A stretch of 15,990 bases of DNA from Haplosporangium gracile (Eukaryota > Mortierellomycota > Mortierellomycetes > Mortierellales > Mortierellaceae): contig JAAAUF010000926.1 in NCBI GenBank assembly GCA_015499985.1, positions 1 through 15,990 of the forward strand, read 5' to 3'. Below the pieces are notes generated by a model. It was not told the DNA's origin. It saw nothing but the letters and a program-made list of their open reading frames with translations, and did no database searches. Made by a program: the position numbers and the translations under genes. Below are positions 8,367 to 15,990 of the stretch, in pieces. Numbering within the stretch: the stretch's first letter is position 1; each line of letters opens with the position of its first letter.

Positions 8367-10271
8367 CTATGCGGGTGGAGGAGGAGGGGGTGGTGAGGCG
8401 GGGGCTGAGACAGGGGCTGATCCAGGAGCAGAAGGAGGTGCTGAGACTGGGATACTAGGCGCTGTCGCCACCATGGCTTCTGGAATCGTCACTGGTGGAA
8501 GAGGGAGAGGAGGTGCATCTTTGATCGATTGACATCCAGCCCGGTTTTTAGAGTTGGCCCGGTGACGACCCAGGGCGTCCAGACGGGAAAATGACTTCGA
8601 GCAGCCACTGCATGTAAACGGTTTCTCGCCTCCGTGGACCTTAACATGTCGCTTCAGATCGTGGCCTCGAGCAAACGCCAGCTCGCAATGAGCGCACACA
8701 AAGGGCCTCTCGTTGGTATGTGTCTTAGAATGAGACTTAAGGTTGTAGAGACGCGCAAAGACCTTGTTGCAGCCCTGAAACTCGCAGGGAAACGACGCCG
8801 CACCCTCGGGGATTGATGCTGCCGTGTTCTTCTCACTGGCTGCAGTGGACGTTGTTGCTGGTCGTCGCTTTTTCCGAGGAGCTGGCGGTGGGGCCTTGGG
8901 CGTGGCTGGGTCTTGTACTGTTCCGAACTGTGAGCCCTGGGCCGGGAACTGTCCGAGTGGTGGAGCTGCTCCCAATAACTCAGCGTTAGTCACACCCAAG
9001 TCCGACAATCCAATCCCGCTGTTGACAATTAAGGTGTGGAGTGCCTGCTGAATCGCGCGCGCATCTGCATCATGAATCTCCGTAGTCGCCTCGCTCGGCT
9101 CTGTCCACTTGATCAGGGCCTTGCCTGTAACCTTGTCGATCTCGAACGAAAATCCTTGATTGGAACTGGATGCGGCTGGTGCTCCTCCTGCTGCTGCCGC
9201 TGCTGATGTCGACTGGTCGCCGATTGCTGCTCGATTTTCGTGATGGAGACTCAATTTCTCCAAACCGCTCGTATCCATGTGGCCCTCCTTGTTGTCATTG
9301 CTGTTGTCGAGACTGTTGGCAAGGGTCGCGAGCTCCTTGTTCTTGTTCATCTCCATCTGCGTAGCATTTATAACTGCTTGCGTGAATGCTTCGGTGCTGT
9401 CCTGGATTTTGGAGAAGGATGACGAATCGGAAGGAAAGTTGATGGCCCGTGATATCGACATGAGAGTATCTGTCACCGATGCCGCTGTCTCCTGGGTCTT
9501 CAGGACGCCCTCCATGCCCTGCTGTAACTGCGCTGCGGTAGCCGGGTCCGTTACCACATGGGTTTCCTTCTGCTCGGTTCCAGAGATAGACGCGGCAATA
9601 GCAGCTGTGGCCGCATCCATGCTGGCTCCCGTGTTGGCGCCTGAATTGCTGGGCGCGCCAAGTGAGAGTGCAATGAGCTGAAGGGCTCTTGCGGCCTCAT
9701 CCTGCTCAAAGGCTTCCTGAGCTGTCCGCTTGCCTAAGGGTTTCTCCTTTTGGGCGTTTATTGAGAGAACCTGGTTGTAAGCGCTGTTGACATCGTCGGC
9801 GTTGGTCCAGTCCATGGGCTTGGGAGCTTGGTCATGGTCCTCCCGAACTGTCGCCTGATGATGGCTTTCTGGTGTTTGATGGTCATGAAGGGGTTGCTGT
9901 CCTGAGGATGGTGTGAGTGCTGCTGTCACTGCTGCCACTGCTGCTGCCGAGTCGCCCTCCTGTGTTTGATAGAGTCCAGGTTCTGTGGTGGCGGTTACGG
10001 CAGGGTTGTTCTCGGCCAATGGTGCAGCAACGGCGGCGATGACTTGTTCCGACACGGTCGTTGCAGAGTCCTCTGGCAGAATATGTCCAATTGGGGTGGT
10101 GAGGGCTTTTGTCAGGGCAATGATGTCAGCGGTAGCATCAGAGAGAGTGGCAGGAAACGCCTGGGCTTGAGCTTGGGCTGTCACGGCGGCCACGGCCTCG
10201 ATGTCCTTGGCGGTGGGACTCACACCCCTGTGAGGCGAAGAGGCTGTGCTCGAGGCGTCGGTATTCTCCAT
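8367..10271 (-). CDS. C2H2 zinc-finger transcription factor with Crz1-like finger block
   Basis: Single-exon frame of 634 residues; TAG at 8369-8367. The open frame extends to 10349 without an ATG, so the start is the first ATG at 10271-10269 (A at -3, G at +4). Residues 1-370 are Ala/Thr/Gln-rich and probably disordered. About 373-436 (GFSFEIDKVTGKALIKW onward) looks like a small folded segment I cannot name. RKKRR at 466-470 is a likely nuclear signal. Three fingers follow: C496/C501/H514/H518; C526/C529/H542/H546; C554/C557/H570 with C580 as a possible fourth ligand. YNLKSHSKTHTNERPF, AFARGHDLKRH and DALGRH closely resemble the fingers of Crz1/CrzA, the calcineurin-responsive fungal factor, as I recall that family. 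No clear calcineurin PxIxIT docking site was found, so calcium control is unproven. The tail (about 583-634) is Pro/Ala-rich. It diverges from RLP24 across a 908-bp shared promoter. Confidence 0.88.
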   Translation of the reverse strand: MENTDASSTASSPHRGVSPTAKDIEAVAAVTAQAQAQAFPATLSDATADIIALTKALTTPIGHILPEDSATTVSEQVIAAVAAPLAENNPAVTATTEPGLYQTQEGDSAAAVAAVTAALTPSSGQQPLHDHQTPESHHQATVREDHDQAPKPMDWTNADDVNSAYNQVLSINAQKEKPLGKRTAQEAFEQDEAARALQLIALSLGAPSNSGANTGASMDAATAAIAASISGTEQKETHVVTDPATAAQLQQGMEGVLKTQETAASVTDTLMSISRAINFPSDSSSFSKIQDSTEAFTQAVINATQMEMNKNKELATLANSLDNSNDNKEGHMDTSGLEKLSLHHENRAAIGDQSTSAAAAAGGAPAASSSNQGFSFEIDKVTGKALIKWTEPSEATTEIHDADARAIQQALHTLIVNSGIGLSDLGVTNAELLGAAPPLGQFPAQGSQFGTVQDPATPKAPPPAPRKKRRPATTSTAASEKNTAASIPEGAASFPCEFQGCNKVFARLYNLKSHSKTHTNERPFVCAHCELAFARGHDLKRHVKVHGGEKPFTCSGCSKSFSRLDALGRHRANSKNRAGCQSIKDAPPLPLPPVTIPEAMVATAPSIPVSAPPSAPGSAPVSAPASPPPPPPPA

Positions 10272-11179
10272 GATGTATGCCTGGTTGTTGTAGTCGCCGT
10301 TGTAGTGTGTCTCGCAAGGGTGGTTGCCGGTAAGGAGTATTGGTTCCAACGGTCAGTCTTGATGCTGTTTACTATGCTGTCTATCCCGTCCTTCCTCTGT
10401 GTACGTCCTGTCTTGTTTGTTTGTGGTAGTAAGAAGCAGTTGTTGTTTTTGTTGTTGTTGTTATTGTTGTTGCCGTAGCAGACCAGGCCAGAGTTGACGA
10501 AAGTGTGTGTCCAAGAGAAGAGGTTGAAAGGTAGAACACAGGGCAGACCGGACAAGGCAGACAATCAGTCAACAATGCCAACGGTCGATTGTGCGGCGGT
10601 GTGCCAAACAAATAACAAAGCGAGTCCTGAGAAAAAAAGTGGGACTGACTTGGAGAGGATTGAGGAGGTTGTTGATGTGAAGGAAGATGATTCGACGGCA
10701 GTAAAGACGCGTCGTTGTTGTTGTAGTGATGTATAGTTTTTAGTGGCGTAAGAGTCTGATGGCGAGAAAAGACCGAAGGTGTTGTTGACGAGCCACAGAA
10801 ATGAGTGGGAGAAGGGATGCAAAGGAGGAAGAAAAAACGCATACAGCAAAAAAGTGACGAAGAGCGACCCATCACGTGCACATTGATCATGTGATGTATC
10901 TTCAATAGCAGTCCGCTAGTCGAAAAAGGTAAACATGTCCATTTTACATGGGAATAGCACACAAAATGCTGTTGCCAGTCCCTTCTTTCGATTTTTTTTT
11001 TTTTTTTTTTCAGCCTTTTTTTGACTTTGCCTCAACTGGCTTCTCCTTTGTCCGCTGTCCCTTTGTTCATCTCATCCTCATCACTCCTTCAACAATAGAA
11101 CATCGACCACCTTCCTTTCTTCTTTCTCATCACCCCTCCTCCTCCTTTTTACTCTTACATACACATCTTATAATCCACA
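10272..11179. promoter_or_regulatory. Divergent promoter region of the zinc-finger gene and RLP24
   Basis: No gene seen. On the minus strand, the zinc-finger leader contains an AAC/CAA-rich repeat (10439-10474) and a CT-rich stretch around 10790-10850. Two E-boxes, CACGTG (10873-10878) and CATGTG (10888-10893), lie near the centre. On the RLP24 side a 22-base T run (about 10990-11011) precedes a CT-rich leader. Two abutting CTCATC (11071-11082), i.e. GATGAG on the other strand, match the core of the yeast PAC element found before ribosome-biogenesis genes. Binding-site assignments are by resemblance only. Confidence 0.5.
10873..10893. promoter_or_regulatory. Pair of E-boxes
   Basis: CACGTG and CATGTG, 15 bp start to start, in the middle of the divergent promoter. 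Such sites are bound by bHLH factors (Cbf1/Pho4/Sre1-like in fungi). They could serve either gene. Confidence 0.4.
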
Positions 11180-12163
11180 ATGCGTTTGGAAAAGTGCTAT
11201 TTCTGCTCGTCGACCTGCTACCCCGGTCACGGCACCATGTTCGTCCGCAACGACTCCAAGGTAAACACACTCAGGACAGACCGAGTCGACGAGCCTATAC
11301 TCTTCCCCTTTCGGGATACAACAATTAAAAACAAAGAAAATGAGTGCGCAGCACTGCACAGTATAGACTGAGAGAGAATACGACGTTGTCCGCCGAGCAC
11401 TTCTGCCATTAATCAGGATATCAATCAAGTCTACTTACCAAAGGACCTGAAAATAATCGACTCTCAACCCAACCCATTCAGTCAGTCAGGGCAGGACAGG
11501 AGTATTGTCAACAAAGAGTCAAGCAAGCAGCTATTTTACTTCCTACTTACAAGTTACTTACGAGTCTGTATTTTATGAAAACTGCCAACCCAAATAGACA
11601 TTCCGTTTCTGTAGATCAAAATGCCACAAGAACTTTAAGATGAAGCGCAACCCTCGTAAGGTCCGCTGGACCAAGGCCTTCCGCAAGGCTGCTGGCAAAG
11701 AGATGACCATCGTATGTACATTTTTCCTAGGCTTGCTTTTTACATACGGGAAACAGGATTGTCACTTCCAGTTCTGCTCAGCTCAATTTGGTTCAATGCA
11801 GTTCACCTCAATTAAGCCGCAGTTACCATTCGAATTTCTAACAAAGATACTTTATATAATCTTCAATACCAATAGGACTCGACGTTCCAGTTCGAGAAGC
11901 GCCGCAACATTCCAGTCAGATACGACCGCGACTTGATGGCGACGACAATCAGGGCGTTGAAGAGATCGCAGGAGATCAAGGCCAAGCGCGAGCGTGTGTT
12001 TTACAAGAACAGGATGTCAGGCAACAAGTTGCGCCAGAAGACCGAGAACCAGGCTCTTATCCAGAAGCACATCCACCTGGTCGACACCCCCGCTATCAAG
12101 AACCTGCCCCAGGTCCAGAAGGTTGCACAAAAGACCAAGCTTATGGACGTCGACATGTCCTAA
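11180..12163 (+). CDS. RLP24: Ribosome biogenesis protein RLP24 (eL24-like), 3 exons
   Basis: Exons 11180-11260, 11598-11711 and 11876-12163 give 160 residues; both introns are GT-AG, phase 0 (337 and 164 bp). [45 protein letters not shown] and [16 protein letters not shown] are hallmark RLP24 segments and separate it from ribosomal eL24, which lacks the CxxC...CxxxC set in this form. Zinc ligands C6, C9, C32 and C36 are present. The family occupies the eL24 site on pre-60S particles in nucleolus/nucleus and is swapped for eL24 in the cytoplasm after the AAA-ATPase Drg1/Afg2 releases it. The product is short like human RSL24D1 (about 163) rather than yeast Rlp24 (about 199). It ends KLMDVDMS, resembling the human VDM tail. 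TTCTAAC near 11837 is a good branch site for intron 2. GATGAG cores upstream fit ribosome-biogenesis control. Confidence 0.95.
11710..11749 (+). promoter_or_regulatory. Hairpin enclosing the 5' splice site of RLP24 intron 2
   Basis: The donor GTATGTA (11712-11718) is perfectly complementary to TACATAC (11741-11747). C11711 with G11748 adds an eighth pair and U11710 with G11749 a wobble; the loop is 22 nt. The whole donor, including bases that pair with U1 and U6, is inside the stem. Known precedent: yeast ribosomal protein genes such as RPL30 control their own splicing through structures at the 5' splice site. Regulation here is inferred. Confidence 0.5.
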
Positions 12164-13027
12164 AAGCTTTTGGTTGTATAGTCAACATTGGCTCATGGTT
12201 TCGTTTCGCTTTTCTTTTTCCCCATTCAGCATATCTCACACTCCATCTATATCATTTTTCATTTCTTCAAAAAGAGTAAAAAAGTACCAAAAACAACCAC
12301 TTAATCTGTTGTCTATAGTGTGTGCATGGGGAATGATATGTAGAGAAGGATCGACAAGTGGGATATAAGCAAGGATTGACGAGAGGGATATGTATTCAAC
12401 GATTGCTAACTGAACAAATGTATATGAAGTCCTTCCTTACCCCTTGCTTTGCTGCCTTGTTCTCTTTGAAATCTGGTGTCTGTGCCTGTCCACTTGGCTT
12501 TCTGCCTTGTCTTTTGTTCGCCTGTTTCTTTTACCTCCTTTGATTGAAGTCGCTTACCCTTGCTATTGCCGATGGGATCAATGCCAGCGCCAATCGCCCG
12601 TTTGTATCCGTTGGCATCAGTAAATATTGTTCATGGCCGTCTATGGTACACAGCATATATTTGTTTGTCTGTGTGCCAATCCCATGTAAATTTCTTTTTT
12701 GTGCCCGCCTGTGGGCTCATGTCTACTTGATTTCAGCCACAACCACCTCCACTGTTCCAACACACCACTCCACTTCGTCCTTGTTCTTTCAGGTCCAACG
12801 ACTTTGTTCATCATCATCTGTCTCCCTTCTTTTTTTCTTTTCTTTCTCTTCTCCTCTCTTTCTTTTTCTCCATCCTTCTCATCCCACCTCCTCGCTCTCT
12901 CGTCCTTCCCCTCTTCATCCTCCTTTGTCGCGCCTGTTCTCGTTTTCTGTCCCTCCTCTCGCTCTTCATCTTCCCTCCGCTTACTACGCGTAACAAGAAG
13001 CAAGACCAGAACTAATCAAGAATCAAG
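12164..13027. other. Intergenic region between RLP24 and the F-box gene
   Basis: No gene recognised. The proximal part should hold the RLP24 3'UTR. A candidate 118-bp 5'UTR intron for the F-box gene could run from GTAAAT near 12619 to TTTCAG near 12736; this is weak. A dense CT-rich leader (about 12820-12970) precedes the start codon. The open frames across it on both strands are low-complexity. Confidence 0.55.
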
Positions 13028-14476
13028 ATGGCCCTGGAAAACAATCTGGACTTGGAACGGTCGATCGAGGCCATCTCAATAGCAAACTCGCAGGCTCAGT
13101 CGTCCAAGGGCCCGCTCTCACACTCATACCAGTACTCCAACCCGGCCTACTTCTCCACCTCCGGATACAGCACCGCCTCCAACGCCTCCTACAACAACTC
13201 CACCGCCGACCTCCTCCAACAGGCCCAGGAGCAACAGGACAGTGATGCCCGTCCCGTCGGGATCCATTCTCTTAAGCCATCCCTCCTGCGCTACATCTTT
13301 GGCTACTTGGCCGTTCAGCACTATGACTATCTGAACCACCGGACCCACACCATCTACAACAATCTCGGACCTGTCTCACTGGTCTGCAAAACCTGGAACG
13401 CCATCGCGTCACCCCTTCTTTGGCAGGAACGCACCTTCCACGGATGGAAGGCCGGCGAGGAGCTCAACGTCTTTCTTCAGCAGACCGAGAATGCCGACTT
13501 TTCGTCAACCCACGAGTACGGCGAGTTTGTCCGGCGGGTCGAGATTATCGACTCGCACGACGTAGTCGACAAGCAGAACGGCCAGTTTGTCATCAACTGG
13601 ATTACCCCCGACGTCGTCCTCGCCCTCTCAGAGCACTGCAGCAAACGCCTGGGCGACCTCACGCTCGTCTTTGCAACTGGACGTCAGGTCTCGACAGAGA
13701 ACGAGGAAGGATTGATCCCCTGGGGATCCCTTGCAGAGTCCTGCCGCCGCCTCTTTATGCTCTCCCTCGCCAACTACATCTGCCCCATCCTTCCCGTCGA
13801 CCAGGGCCTCCCCTTCCACATCTTTGCGACCCACACAAACCCCCTCAAGGAATTGGTGCTCAAGCGCTGCAAGAACATTCCCGCAGAGACCTTCCAGCAG
13901 CTCGCCCGCACCTGTGGAAAGGCTCTGACAAAGCTGGTCTTGCTGGATTCGGACGAAGGACTGGGCGCGGCCGAGATGATCGAGTTTGCCAGACATTGCC
14001 CCGACTTGCGCCATCTCAATGTCTCCTGGATCGAGTCCGTCAAGCCAAAGATCAATGACGAGGCTGTTCTTGAGCTGACCGCCAACTGCCTCCGACTGGA
14101 ATACATCTCACTTCTGGATGCCAATGAGATCTCGGACGTTTCCTTCCAAACCCTGCCCAAGCTTCGCTACCTCCGCAACCTCATTATCCCCCGCGCAGGA
14201 ACCTCTATTAGCGGGATGGCCTACAGACAGGAGTCTCTCGTTGCTTTGGCCAAGAACTGCAAGCGTCTGGAGCAGCTGCACCTGGTCGCCCCCGGCGCGA
14301 CGACGAGTCGATTCTTTGAAGCCCTGCTCTACTGCCCACACCTCCAGGTCCTGGTCATTGTCGAGCTCTCCAAGGGTCTCTTGATCGACCAGCGCTTCAA
14401 GACTCTGGGTTTGGCCAAGTACGTCGACCCAGAAGCTCAGGAAGGATACAAGCTCGTCTGGCACAAGAAAACATAA
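13028..14476 (+). CDS. F-box/leucine-rich-repeat-like protein
   Basis: Single-exon frame of 482 residues, TAA stop, ATG in good context (AAGATGG). Residues 1-78 are Ser/Tyr/Asn/Gln-rich and probably disordered. Residues about 80-135 resemble an F-box: LKPSLLRYIFGYL, a longer-than-usual Tyr/His loop, then VSLVCKTWNAIASPLLW, the typical second half. Residues about 200-465 carry RNI/LRR-like repeats (for example LKELVLKRCKNI, LTKLVLLDSD, LRHLNVSW, LEYISLLDANEISD, LEQLHLV). Known F-box/LRR proteins bind Skp1 in SCF ubiquitin ligases and use the repeats to select substrates; this family is large in Mortierella-type fungi. The substrate cannot be read from sequence. No partner gene is next to it. 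The F-box match is by eye, so a plain RNI-like protein remains possible. Confidence 0.85.
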   Translation: MALENNLDLERSIEAISIANSQAQSSKGPLSHSYQYSNPAYFSTSGYSTASNASYNNSTADLLQQAQEQQDSDARPVGIHSLKPSLLRYIFGYLAVQHYDYLNHRTHTIYNNLGPVSLVCKTWNAIASPLLWQERTFHGWKAGEELNVFLQQTENADFSSTHEYGEFVRRVEIIDSHDVVDKQNGQFVINWITPDVVLALSEHCSKRLGDLTLVFATGRQVSTENEEGLIPWGSLAESCRRLFMLSLANYICPILPVDQGLPFHIFATHTNPLKELVLKRCKNIPAETFQQLARTCGKALTKLVLLDSDEGLGAAEMIEFARHCPDLRHLNVSWIESVKPKINDEAVLELTANCLRLEYISLLDANEISDVSFQTLPKLRYLRNLIIPRAGTSISGMAYRQESLVALAKNCKRLEQLHLVAPGATTSRFFEALLYCPHLQVLVIVELSKGLLIDQRFKTLGLAKYVDPEAQEGYKLVWHKKT

Positions 14477-14633
14477 GCCAGGAACCATCGACTTTCACCC
14501 ACGCCTTCTTCCTTTGTATAGTGTTTTACTCTCCTTTATTTTTCTTTTTTCTCATTTTTTTCTTTTCATACCAGTACCCTCGTATTTGCAACTCACTCCC
14601 TCCAAAAGCGCTTGTATTCTGTTCCGCGCATCA

Positions 14634-14639
14634 AATAAA
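14634..14639 (+). terminator. Candidate polyadenylation signal of the F-box gene
   Basis: AATAAA, 158 bases after the stop codon, following a T-rich 3' flank. Position and canonical hexamer support it. Confidence 0.5.
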
Positions 14640-14674
14640 CCATACAGCACTAAAAGTGTGCCTTTTTGTCTGCA

Positions 14675-14748
14675 CTTATGACCTTAAGAACTTTTTTTTT
14701 TTTTTCCCTTATGAACCTAAAAACTTTTTTTTTTTTTTTTTTTTTTTT
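14675..14748. repeat. Two-copy tandem repeat, each ending in a long T run
   Basis: CTTATGACCTTAAGAAC plus 14 T (14675-14705), then CC, then CTTATGAACCTAAAAAC plus 24 T (14708-14748). The 17-base heads differ at three positions. It lies just beyond the end of the minus-strand lipase remnant, where it reads as A runs. It may be replication slippage or a duplicated poly(A) tail-like end; no flanking element was recognised. Confidence 0.75.
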
Positions 14749-14853
14749 CGCTATTTGAAATGGACCTTAGTCTGACGGAAAGAACGCGAAATGAGCAATT
14801 GACCAATCAAAACACGCGACTTCTATTCCGTACCTTCTCTGTCTCATCTCTTA

Positions 14854-15881
14854 AGGTCCTTCAGGGAAAGGCGAGTCTTGCAAGACCTGAAAGTAGGAGA
14901 AACAGAGAGGCTCGACAATATTCTTGATAAGTTTGTAGAAACCAAGTACTATCACGAAGGGGATCAAGTTATAAAGCGACGATCCGTACACAATCGAATC
15001 AATGGCGGCGGACTTGATTGTCATCAAAATGGAAACAAAGGCATGGGGACGTTACTTGGCGGTGCTCAGATACATTCAGCCCTCAGGGTGAATTAAGGAA
15101 TAGGAAACATACTGACGTTTGTTTGATCGCCGAGATAACTGAGGTAGTAGCGAGGCATCATGGAGCCCTCGCCATGACCAATGAAGAAGTCCTTGGTCGA
15201 GATGGTCTGTGCAGGATGCGGTCGACAACATCGACAGCTGAGCAGCGCTGTTCTCCATCTTGTCTAGCCCAGCAGCAGAAGGATGTTCTTGTACTGCCCT
15301 TAGGTGATTGTGAACGTACAGTAGCCTTCGACAATCGAACGGAAAGGAACGTTATAAAAGAAAGGACGCTGTCTATTCGGAGGATCAATATTCTCTATGC
15401 AGTAGGGGAGAAAAGGTGGCGGAAATGGTGGCAGTTTAAACTTACCAGCTAAAGTAAGTCTGAATCCAAAGTACTGCCGGTTCTCGAGACCATCAGAACC
15501 AAGTCCATGAACAACCACAATAGAGTTGGGCTTCTTTGCAGAAACGCGGTACCTCCAGTCATTATAACCAGCCGGGTAGCAATTATGGAGGGCTTCATGC
15601 TTGATGTAATCTGCCTCTGGAGAGATGCGCTCACCGGAGGGGATGTATTCGCTAACAGCATTGGGGCAGAGATAGGCGAGGTGCAAACAGTTGCGGTGAG
15701 TAAAATAGTGACCTGGGCGACTAGAGAAGAGCTTTTGGAGGAACGCATAGGAAGGAGGGAGATCGTTTATGTTTGGTCGGCGTACAAAGGTAAAGAGAAG
15801 GGAGAGGAATTTAGAAATAGAAAGGAGATTGTTGGCCAAGAATGCGGTGCAGTTTGCTACTTTGTAGGGAACGAGGAGGAC
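14854..15881 (-). pseudogene. Broken lipase gene (alpha/beta-hydrolase, EstA/class 2 lipase-like)
   Basis: Read on the minus strand. An open segment at 15881-15446 covers the N-terminal part, with GYNDWRYRVSAKKPN, then IVVVHGLGSDG (the HG oxyanion-strand motif of these lipases). A GTAAGT donor at 15445 is followed by GYCTFTIT and an in-frame TAA at 15302-15300. Coding similarity continues in three successive frames: GQYKNI; LDKMENSAAQLS; DVVDRIL; then AQTISTKDFFIG and MMPRYYLSYLGD. This implies about three one-base losses near 15281, 15233 and 15213. The nucleophile elbow at 15179-15165 reads GHGEG, not GHSxG, so the catalytic serine is gone. A further piece (about 15012-14854) has IVYGSSLYNLIPF and FSYFQVLQDSPF, as in the family's later part, then stops; the C-terminal region with the Asp/His acid-base residues is not found. 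No ATG starts the first segment. Introns are kept, so it is not a retrocopy. Family identity is from memory of the EstA pattern. Confidence 0.78.
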
Positions 15882-15990
15882 TTATTGCTTTCTTGTTTGT
15901 TATTGAATGACCTTGGTTCATTTAATCGATGGGTAAAATACAGTAGGTCAAGAAATTGTTGCAATGTTTTTTCATTTTCTCTTTTTTTTT
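15882..15990. other. Window end, nothing recognised
   Basis: AT-rich flank upstream (minus sense) of the lipase remnant. No start codon in frame with the remnant was found here. It ends in a T-rich run. Confidence 0.5.

Noticed and set aside
10272..10349. Upstream extension of the zinc-finger frame
   Set aside because: The frame stays open to 10349 but contains no ATG before 10271; it would need a TTG start.
11261..11597. snoRNA hosted in the long RLP24 intron 1
   Set aside because: CTGA boxes are present but no RTGATGA C box or clear H/ACA arrangement was found.
13420..14058. Plus-strand open frame of 212 codons within the F-box gene
   Set aside because: Arg/Pro-rich shadow frame of a GC-rich coding exon; the F-box frame explains the region.
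15018..15452. Plus-strand open frame of 144 codons over the lipase remnant
   Set aside because: No family resemblance; the minus strand carries the ordered lipase motifs.
14675..15881. Processed (retrotransposed) lipase copy with a poly(A) tail
   Set aside because: The remnant keeps splice donors and intron sequence (GTAAGT at 15445, GTATGT at 15112), so it did not come from a spliced mRNA.
1..15990. CRISPR array, bacterial operon or transposon
   Set aside because: No regularly spaced repeats, no transposase or reverse-transcriptase-like frames, no terminal inverted repeats; gene style is eukaryotic.

Overview
The window looks like nuclear DNA of a filamentous, early-diverging fungus; my best guess is Mortierellomycotina (Mortierella/Linnemannia-type). 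Reasons: compact genes, spliceosomal introns mostly 98-127 bp with GTATGT/GTAAGA-type donors, very pyrimidine-rich leaders just before start codons, glutamine-rich regulators, secreted plant-type leucine-rich-repeat (LRR) proteins, and many homopolymer T tracts. The lineage is inferred from style and was not tested.

Layout from left to right. 1-1632: no recognised gene; a pyrimidine-rich leader and a G-quadruplex-type motif. 1633-3864 (+): one-exon, polyglutamine-rich SAP-domain nuclear protein. 3865-5176: intergenic, with microsatellites and a possible 5'UTR intron. 5177-7542 (+): seven-exon secreted LRR protein with signal peptide, acidic and proline-rich stalk, LRR N-cap with CC motif, about nine to ten plant-type LRRs and a GPI-type C-terminus; the 13-nt first coding exon is my reconstruction. 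7543-8366: convergent intergenic stretch that carries promoter-like signals on the minus strand. 8367-10271 (-): C2H2 zinc-finger regulator whose three fingers resemble Crz1. 10272-11179: shared divergent promoter. 11180-12163 (+): three-exon RLP24 (60S biogenesis factor, eL24 relative). 12164-13027: intergenic. 13028-14476 (+): one-exon F-box/LRR-like protein. 14675-14748: tandem repeat with long T tracts. 14854-15881 (-): broken lipase gene (EstA/class 2-like) with a lost catalytic serine, a nonsense codon and several frame breaks. The rest to 15990 shows nothing recognisable.

The genes are not an operon and I see no shared pathway: two nuclear regulators, a surface protein, a ribosome-assembly factor, a ubiquitin-ligase adaptor candidate and a dead lipase. 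I did not find a convincing new multi-gene system. The most promising leads are a hairpin that encloses the 5' splice site of RLP24 intron 2, the decayed lipase, and a promoter-like block on the antisense side of the LRR gene's 3' flank.
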